Of a stretch of DNA of 64,000 nt, positions 57,513 to 64,000 are shown piece by piece. Source of the DNA: Cryptomeria japonica. Taxonomy: Eukaryota > Streptophyta > Pinopsida > Cupressales > Cupressaceae. Positions within the stretch are counted from its first letter, which is position 1; each line of letters starts with the position of its first letter. The notes under the pieces are model-generated. The model saw nothing but the letters and a program-made list of their open reading frames with translations, searched no databases and had not been told where the DNA came from. A program made the translations under genes and the position numbers. The DNA is taken from positions 184,313,451 through 184,377,450 of the forward strand of contig NC_081413.1 in NCBI RefSeq assembly GCF_030272615.1, written 5' to 3'.

Positions 57513-57690
57513 TCTTCTATCCCTTCTCTACTTTCTCCCTCCCTCTCTAAGTGCCACACACCCTTTATTCCCCCATCGCTCTCTATCTCACCCTCCATCA
57601 TTACCTCATCTTTTTCCCTCTCTCACCTCACTCTTGTCTATAGGTCTCTCGAACTCACTTTCTTCCTCATTGTAGGTCTCTAGGTATAGG
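55546..57690. repeat. 2.1 kb polypyrimidine region with 120-bp minisatellite
   Basis: Nearly pure C/T on the plus strand. From 55931 to about 57090 there are about eleven units of roughly 120 bases. They begin TTTATCCCCAAGTCTCTCAT and continue TTCATGTTTACCTCTCTATC, CCACCCTCCTTAAAC and CTAGGCCTCTCACCTCCC (starts near 55931, 56049, 56173, 56292, 56412, 56531, 56597, 56698, 56838, 56953, 57072). Pure CT runs lie at 56771-56802 and 57477-57510. Pro/Ser-rich frames here are composition artefacts. Confidence 0.9.
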
Positions 57691-57691
57691 G

Positions 57692-57800
57692 TATAGGGTT
57701 GATGGTTTATCATACGGGGTTATAGGGTCTACGATATTGGTATAGGGTCAAGGATTTAGCATATGGGGTTATAGGGTCTAGGGTATTGGCATAGGGTTTA
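57692..57800. repeat. 49-bp tandem repeat with TATAGGG words
   Basis: Units start at 57692, 57741 and 57790 (partial) with TATAGGGTT/TATAGGGTC and share GGGGTTATAGGGTCTA. Degenerate TATAGGGTATA words continue to about 57870. They resemble but are not the plant telomere repeat. Confidence 0.8.
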
Positions 57801-58064
57801 AATGGTTTAAGTTTTATGGTTGTGGCTATAAAGTATAGGGTATAAAGTATAGAGTATATGGTTTAGAGTATTTGATCTATACTTGACTTTTTGGAGTATT
57901 TATATAGAGTTTGGAGTTTTTGATTGAGGCTAAAATATTTATAGGTGAGGGTCTTGTGTCTGTGTTTGTCTCTCACTATTCACTTTCCTTCTCTCCTTTT
58001 GTTTTCCTCTTATCCCTCTCCAACATTTTTCCAGATTTATCAAAGATTAAATTTCAATGAAAGT

Positions 58065-58100
58065 CATTTGGCTAGCACCATATTTGGTGCTAGCCAAATG
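58065..58100. repeat. 36-bp near-perfect palindrome
   Basis: CATTTGGCTAGCACCA then TATT then TGGTGCTAGCCAAATG; 17 of 18 base pairs match. It shares the TTTGGTGC word with the palindromes at 31431-31589, and both lie close to a CT tract. Confidence 0.9.
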
Positions 58101-59026
58101 AGCTGCACTAAAAAATGGTAATATGAGACCCTTGACCCCTGATTCAAGCCCACATTCTCTAATACTGTCTTGTTTTTGCACATGATCCGACAAAAAAATA
58201 CTTTTCCATGGTGTTGCCATTTGATTCAAGTTTATTTTGTATATTCCATCACCTCTCCACCACCTTTTTATTCATTTGAGAACGTAGAAGAGGAAGATAT
58301 ATAGTTTTGTAGATCAAATTTGATGATTTTAGGTAATATTTTCATGTTTCTAGAATTCAAATACTTATTGTTATTTTGTTTAAATTTTAGAATAGAAGTG
58401 TTCTTGTCAAAATTTACTATAATGCTATTAGAATTACATTAGATTTAACATTGGATTTTAAGTAAGTTGCATAAGAAAATTATTTGTTGAGTAGTTTAAA
58501 ATAAAATTTATAATTTCATATATCCATTTTAAGATTATGAAATAATTTACAATTTCATATATCCATTTTAACATATTCATAATTTGCAAATTGTAATATC
58601 CATATTAACATATCCATTTGTAATATCCAATTGATTTTGTTCTTTTTTTATAATTTATGTTTAAGTTTGACTTTATTTTGATTATGTTACCATGTTCCTA
58701 GTTAATGTGACCAATTTCAATGATAATGAAATGGACAGCCAATTGTGTTCTTAAATTGAATCATCCTAGCTTAAATTGAATCAACCTTAATTAAATTGAA
58801 CAAACCTTATTTCATTATGGCTGCCGTAACGTCATTAGGATAGTCATAGATGCATTAGGACTGCCCTAACTTCATTAGGATGGTCATAGATGCATTAGGA
58901 CTGCCTTAAATTAATTAGGACAATCATAGATGCATTAGGACTGCCCCTTCTTATGCCCCTTTAACTCTTTTTATGAACTAACTTCATTCTCTTTTATGTG
59001 CACATGTACATGTAGAAATCATCATC
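58101..59026. repeat. AT-rich spacer with small tandem repeats
   Basis: Includes AATTTCATATATCCATTTTA twice (58507, 58549), TTAAATTGAATCA words (58755-58800), and three exact-period 40-bp units at 58821-58940 (CTGCCSTAACKTCATTAGGA). No gene is seen before 59027. Confidence 0.7.
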
Positions 59027-59893
59027 ATGCCCAAGAAATTACCAAAGAATGTAACACCGGAAGAGCACGAAGCTAAGAATGCAAAAAAAAGAGAAGGAAT
59101 GAGGCAACTTCGTGAAGCAAGGAAATTGAATATCATTGAAGAAGAGGTGCCAATTGAAGATGAACATGAAATATTCATCCAATCTAAGAGAGAGACAAAA
59201 TTGGTCGCACAAAGGCAATAGATGAAAAACCTTCGTGCAATGAGATAATTGAATATTGAGGTTGAGAGCACGTCATCTACCACAATTCAAGCTGAAGGCA
59301 CACCATCTCTTACATCTCAAGTTGAAGGCACACCATCTCTTACTGGCACACCATAGGCATCTACAACATCTCATATTGAATGCACTCCCTCTATGACATC
59401 TGATATTGCAAGTACATCATGATTGACATCAAGTATTGGAGTTACACCATTTTGTACACCTCAATTTCAAGGTATGTCATCATTTTCATCTCTAGTTGAA
59501 GGTATTCCATCTATCCCTAATGTTGTTGACATTCCTAATGTTGAGGCATCTCAAAGTTTGAGAACACATCCTAGAGTTTTGCATAAAAAGCCTAAGTATT
59601 TGATTGATATTGATGCTAACGTTTTGAAACCAATGGTTGATAATATTTTGAAGCATACTTGTCAAAGACATGCTAATCGGATATGGAAATTATTTCTTGA
59701 GCCTTTAAATGAGATAGGAAGATGTCAACTATTTGTTGAAATGATGAGAAATATGAAATTTAGGCCCATAATGAAGATTGTTGGGCTGAGAACATTGAAT
59801 GAATCAAGCGATAAATCTATTGTGAAGAATCTAATGAGTGCATATGATAGTGTGGGTTCTAACTCACACATAAAAGATAGTAATGCAACATGA
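59027..59893 (+). pseudogene. unrecognised coding sequence, interrupted by the third copia element
   Basis: Begins MPKKLPKNVTPEEHEAKNAK, a basic, charged N-terminus with an R-E-x-x-R-x-x-R style repeat (KREGMRQLREARK; MKNLRAMR). A Thr/Ser-rich part follows with degenerate EGTPSLTSQV repeats (59285-59420). Then a continuous frame from 59423 ends VLKPMVDNILKHTCQRHANR and IWKLFLEPLNEIGRCQLFVE. Stops at 59219, 59246, 59355 and 59420 break the first half. The copia LTR starts at 59897. After the putative target duplication at 63943-63947 the host frame is open again to the window end. The charged repeat resembles N-termini of some plant transposon proteins, but I cannot name the family. Confidence 0.5.
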
Positions 59894-59896
59894 TGT

Positions 59897-60227
59897 TGTT
59901 GGACTATTTGTCATTGTTGTCATGGTTATTGTTTCTATCCGACGTGTGTGTATGTGATCTGATCCGGAAAATTTTGCTTTATCATGTTTTGCAAAGTGTT
60001 GAGGTCCAATATTTTATGTTATCGGAAGCTTCTTATGAGTCCGATCCTATCCGGATATGATTGTTGCACATGTTTCAAGATTCGGTCCCATCTGGATATG
60101 CTATGATGTGCACTTCTCAAGTTTTTAGCTAAAAAATGACACCACATGGAGCCACCTAAATTGTTGTAGTATGTGGTTCAGTCCGGTCTCATCTACTCCG
60201 ACTGAGACGACTTGACAATCAAATGGT

Positions 60228-60259
<32 letters not shown>

Positions 60260-60707
60260 TATCAAGGATATCATTTGCTAGAGGCATGGTTGTTGAAAGA
60301 CAACTATTTTTATGTACTATATGTGAAATAATTGTGGTTATGTTTTGCATGCAAGTTCGGTACAAAAAATATTTGTGACAACTTATGTACTTCAAAGGAA
60401 CTACATTTATGCATATGTTAGATGCACTTACAACAGTTAAAATTTTTGTATACTCTGTAAATATTGTCTATAAGCCCTCTTGTATCTTGGATAGTGAGCC
60501 AAATTGGCAGTGAGCCACCCCTTTATACTATGTAACCATTTGCATACTACACTATTCCTGAGAGTATCATCTCTCTGCGGTTTTTCCCATATTGGGTTTT
60601 CCACATACAAATCTGGTGTTGTGTTATGTCTCCATTTTTGTTTACTGCAATTTGAATTATGTTATGTGATTGGTGAATAAGAAGTTTAAACAAGTTCAAG
60701 GGAACAA
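59897..60707 (+). repeat. 5' LTR of the third copia element, 3'-truncated
   Basis: Contains an (AC)13 microsatellite at 60228-60254 that is absent from the partner LTR, and GCGGTTTTTCCCATATTGGG near 60577, the same U5 block seen in the other copia LTRs. Confidence 0.85.
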
Positions 60708-62950
60708 CCAAGGCTACTCAGGCAGAGCTTCCCTCCTCAAGCTCCCCAAAGAAGAAAACCAAAATCAAAAGGAAAATTGTTGTCCTAGAATTCGAGGAAG
60801 AAGTTGAAGAAGCTGAGCAGTACTGGATACATGTCCGCAAGTCCAAAGGAAAGAAGGTCAAGCAACCTCTCGATGCAGAAAGTTTGTGTGAATCCCTCAC
60901 TCAAGGAATGAGTCCAAGGGAGGTAGGTAATCCGTTTTCTAATGCTAGTGCTAAAGATCAGAATGTCATAATTAAAGGTTTTGTTATGTATTGTGTAAAA
61001 TTTGAAGCTGCAATTGAGGAATGTAGAAACATAGTTCCAAATGAATTGTATGAATAATTAGTGAGGATAAGGCAAATTTATAGAGAAGAGGAAAAAGGTA
61101 TTAAAGACCATGTATTTGAAGTAGTCGGCTCCACCCTCTCTCTGGGAAACAATGCCACCTTATTGGAAGTATGTAAAACAGACTTAAGAAGCAAAAATAA
61201 CTTAGATGATCTCATGTTTGGTGTACCCAACGCCAAAGAGAAGGTTTAGAAAGAGATCATGGATACAATTGTTTCTATTGCCAAGAACCATGGTCTTCTC
61301 TCCTTTGATTCTGGTACCACCACCAGTATATTTGAGGATGTGCATATTATTGTCTCAGAAGACAAAGATGATCCCTCAAGTAGTTCGGTTAATAATCCGA
61401 TGGATATGAATGATGTGTTTGCCATGGAAATTCCTATAGATAATGTTATGGACAAAAATGATGCTCCCGGAACCACTGAAGTCCCTCTAATCAATCCTGG
61501 ATCTATCAAGGGCAAAGAAGTCGAAGGTTCCTGTGTTAACCAAGTTTCTGATAAGGATGAGAAAAACACTGAATGCAACATTCCATTAAAAGTAAAGGAA
61601 GATGTCCTGCCTACAGAATCTAATGTGAATGTATACATAATTGGAACCAATCCCAGCTCTTTAAAATATTTATGGAAGAAGATATTCTTTGTTCCATTGA
61701 TACTCCCACCAATCACATCTTCTATGTAATCTATTTATTTCTCCAATGTGGATCTGGTACATAAGCTTGAGATTGGAGAAGCATTCACTTCCTCTGCAAG
61801 GCAAGATTTCTATAAAAGAAATAATTTTTTTGAAGATCTCCTGATAGCACTCTATTAAAGTCCCATGTTTTAGCCTGTAAATTTATTTATTTTATTATTA
61901 TTATTATCCTCAACACTCAATGAGATCACACATCTCATAATATATATGCAAGAGGTGCCCTTTCACCAAGGGACACCATACTTAATTATTAAATAATTAA
62001 ATATTAATGATTATATATTAATATAATATTAATATATTATTATATTATTAATAATTATAACTATAATTATATTATCAAAATTAATAATATAATAATTATA
62101 ATATAATTATATTATATCATAATATAATTATATTATCTCACAACTAATAATATAATAATTATATTATCAGTATAATTATTATCAATATAATCACAAGCTT
62201 TGTGTTATTTATGTAGGCTTGTGGATTCCAACAACTACAATAAAATCAACACACTCCATGCATCTTTATCTGAATGTTAGTTAGATCCGGATATTTCCAG
62301 TGTGGGTAAGTTCAAAATTATGATCAAACCCTTGGGTAGTCAAGCTGATATAATAAAAAAGAAGTATGAGAAGGACTTAGTTGATGACAAAGAAAGGATC
62401 TTGGAGGAAATAAATTCCAAGTGTGAATCATCCTGTCAACATCTTTCCCAATTCATCTCTAAAGGTCAGTCCTATTTGGTGAACGAAGATGTACTATTTT
62501 CTTTTAGTCTATAGTGGCCGGATGCTACTCAAAGAATAAAAAATGAGATAAACATCATTGAAGACAAGATCCGATAGACACAAGCAAACTTCAATCTTTC
62601 TGAAGACCTATCCGACTCCGAAAGATCAAAGATTAAGGAACTACATGACATATACTATGAGTTACAACAACAAAGAGACAACATCATCATGCTGCTAGGC
62701 AAGCTGAGAGATCTTAGCAATGAAAGTATCTCTTTTATGAACATGGCTCTTTCTCATACTTTATAGTTATCTTACTCTGATATTGGTTCCACTCCTAAAG
62801 TAGAGAAACTTCATGCATCCCTTTTGGCTTGGATAGAGTTTCTGACAAAAGCAGTCTCTCATTGGAACTCACACAAGGACTCTTGAACCGCTCATGCCCA
62901 GAACCTCAAGGAGTCCTCCAGAAATCAATAATTGTTCTTGTTAGGGGGAG
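60708..62950 (+). pseudogene. accessory coiled-coil ORF of the third copia element
   Basis: Reads from ELPSSSSPKKKTKIKRKIVV (basic, nuclear-signal-like, near 60725) through an acidic stretch, then RIRQIYREEEKGIKDHVFEV and NPMDMNDVFAMEIPIDNVMD. After an AT-rich insert (about 61870-62230) it continues with helical sequence (IIKKKYEKDLVDDKERILEE; IKELHDIYYELQQQRDNIIM). It ends close before the PPT. Stops occur near 61057, 61246, 61726, 62512, 62576, 62764 and 62884. It occupies the same place and has the same basic-plus-coiled-coil layout as 41301-43933. Family not recognised. Confidence 0.55.
61975..62195. repeat. AT-only low-complexity block
   Basis: Over 200 bases almost purely A/T (AATATAATAATTATA words) that interrupt the accessory ORF. 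It is preceded by GAGGTGCCCTTTCACCAAGGGACACC-type sequence (61953-61978), itself partly self-complementary, so a small insertion is likely. Confidence 0.7.
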
Positions 62951-63118
62951 TTCATAAGTTTTTGATACTCTGCTTACCCTTTGTCATTGTTGTCAAAGGA
63001 GGAGTAGTAGTGGTAGGAGTAATTCTAGCAGTTAATTACTCTCTTTCATTTCATGCAAATATTTCCTATTAGTATTTCAGCAAACTTACTTTGTATAACT
63101 TATATTTTCATCAATGAC

Positions 63119-63130
63119 AAAGGGGGAGAT
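63119..63130 (+). promoter_or_regulatory. polypurine tract of the third copia element
   Basis: AAAGGGGGAGAT directly before the LTR start TGCTGGCC. A related word, CAAAGGAGGAG, lies at 62994. CATCAATGACAA (63109-63120) is the exact reverse complement of TTGTCATTGATG (63151-63162). Confidence 0.85.
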
Positions 63131-63942
63131 TGCTGGCCTATTTGTCATTGTTGTCATTGATGTCATGGTTATTATTTCTATCTGGCATGTGTGTATGTGA
63201 TTTGATCTAAAAAGGTTTTCTTTATCATGTTTTGCATAGTGTTGAGGTCCGGTCTTTTGTGTTATCGGAAGCTTCTTATGAGTCTAGTCCTATCCGAATA
63301 TGATTGTTGCACATGTTTCGAGTTTCGGTCCCATTCAAATATGTTGTGATGCACACTTCTCAAGTTTGTAGCTGAAAGCCAACACTGCATGGATCCACCT
63401 GGATTGTTGTAGCGTGTGGTTAAGTCCGGTGTCATCCACTCCGACAAAGCCAACTTGACAATCAAATGGTAGGGAAATATCATCACGGAAATCATTTGAT
63501 AGAGGCATGGTTGTTGAAAGAGAACTATTTTGATGTACTATATGTGAAAGAATTATGGTTATGTTTTGCATGCAAGTTTGTTACGACGAATATTTGTAGC
63601 AGCTTATGTACTTTAAAGGAATTGTATTTATGCATATGTTAGATGCACTTACAATAGTTCAATTTTTTGTATACTTTGTAAATATTGGCTATAAGCCCTC
63701 TTGTATCTTGGATAAAAAGTCTGTGTAACTAGTTGCATACTACACTATTCTTGAGAGTATCATCTCTTTGTGGTTTTTCCCACATTGGGTTTTCCACGTA
63801 CAAATAATGTTGTTATCTGTTATGTCTCCATTTTTTTTACTACACTTTGAATTATGTTATGTGATTAGTTAATAAGAATTTTAAATAAGTTCAAGGGAAT
63901 ACTTATTCACCCCTCCCCTCTTAGTATTCCAGTTATTCATTA
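63131..63942 (+). repeat. 3' LTR of the third copia element
   Basis: Partner of 59897-60707. It retains the end region CACCCCTCCCCTCTTAG that the left copy has lost. Confidence 0.8.
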
Positions 63943-63947
63943 GATGT

Positions 63948-64000
63948 GTCATTACATCAACAATTGTAAGCACTCAAACTAAGAAAGTTCGCCTCATTAG
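63948..64000 (+). other. right flank, possible continuation of the 59027 coding sequence
   Basis: Joined to the left flank at the target duplication, the plus strand stays open in the 59423 frame after one stop (reading ..VSTQTKKVRLI). This suggests, but does not prove, that the interrupted gene continues beyond the window. Confidence 0.35.

Larger units (their letters stand above)
59897..63942 (+). mobile_element. third copia element, only LTRs and accessory ORF left
   Basis: The LTR copies 59897-60707 and 63131-63942 align from TGYTGGMCTATTTGTCATTG to AAGTTCAAGGGAA. The left copy stops there and runs straight into coding sequence, so the LTR end, PBS, gag and pol were deleted together. GATGT occurs directly before the first LTR (59892-59896) and at 63943-63947, a likely target duplication. 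The second LTR would then end in CATTA rather than CA. Confidence 0.75.

Noticed and set aside
57692-57870. Interstitial telomere repeat
   Set aside because: The words are TATAGGG in 49-bp units, not TTTAGGG tandem copies.

Overview
This 64 kb window looks like intergenic DNA from a large plant nuclear genome. The elements are plant-type Ty1/copia and Ty3/gypsy retrotransposons. There is a tRNA-derived SINE, a plant mobile domain (PMD) gene, and one plant-specific VPFxWE-motif (DUF688-like) gene. Density, nesting, decay and AT-richness suggest a gymnosperm, perhaps a conifer; the species is inferred, not shown. No bacterial-style operons, CRISPR, rRNA or tRNA genes were seen.

Layout. 481-20939 is one minus-strand Ty3/gypsy element of Tat type: LTR, PBS, long leader, gag, protease, G-patch linker, RT, RNase H, second RNase H, integrase, PPT, LTR. 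It carries a decayed PMD gene on the opposite strand with its own TATA box and a probable intron. A SINE sits in one LTR, a LINE-like insert in the other, and a copia LTR in the internal region. 20945-31969 holds a short deleted copia element (23075-25606), a 0.7 kb tandem duplication, the single likely host gene (27231-28079, minus), and AT-rich and palindromic spacer. 31970-40910 is a structurally complete copia element with a perfect 5-bp target duplication (TTTCT). Its pol is broken by stops, a frameshift and a nested solo LTR (36859-38515). 41157-51123 holds the 3' end of another copia element with an accessory coiled-coil ORF and an LTR that starts at 44137. A separate minus-strand reading frame of about 3.6 kb (49489-45870) of unknown family lies between that LTR start and an LTR end at 51123. 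51124-55545 is a gutted plus-strand gypsy element with a mini copia element inside it. 55546-58300 is a polypyrimidine minisatellite plus small tandem repeats. 59027-63947 is an unrecognised coding sequence split by a third copia element that retains only its accessory ORF and LTRs.

Most notable signals. (1) Two diverged copia LTR types carry, downstream of their TATA boxes, arrays of about twelve mini-hairpins. Stems vary with compensating changes, while a six-base loop of the form YTAACA is kept. (2) Three copia elements share an inverted repeat of 12-13 bases that brackets the polypurine tract/LTR junction. (3) The PMD gene inside the gypsy element is antisense, promoter-bearing and apparently spliced at its start codon. 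(4) The 49489-45870 protein has a long globular part, a nuclear-localisation-like segment and coiled coils, with a four-copy repeat upstream. Nearly every coding region is broken, so the window documents old elements rather than active ones.
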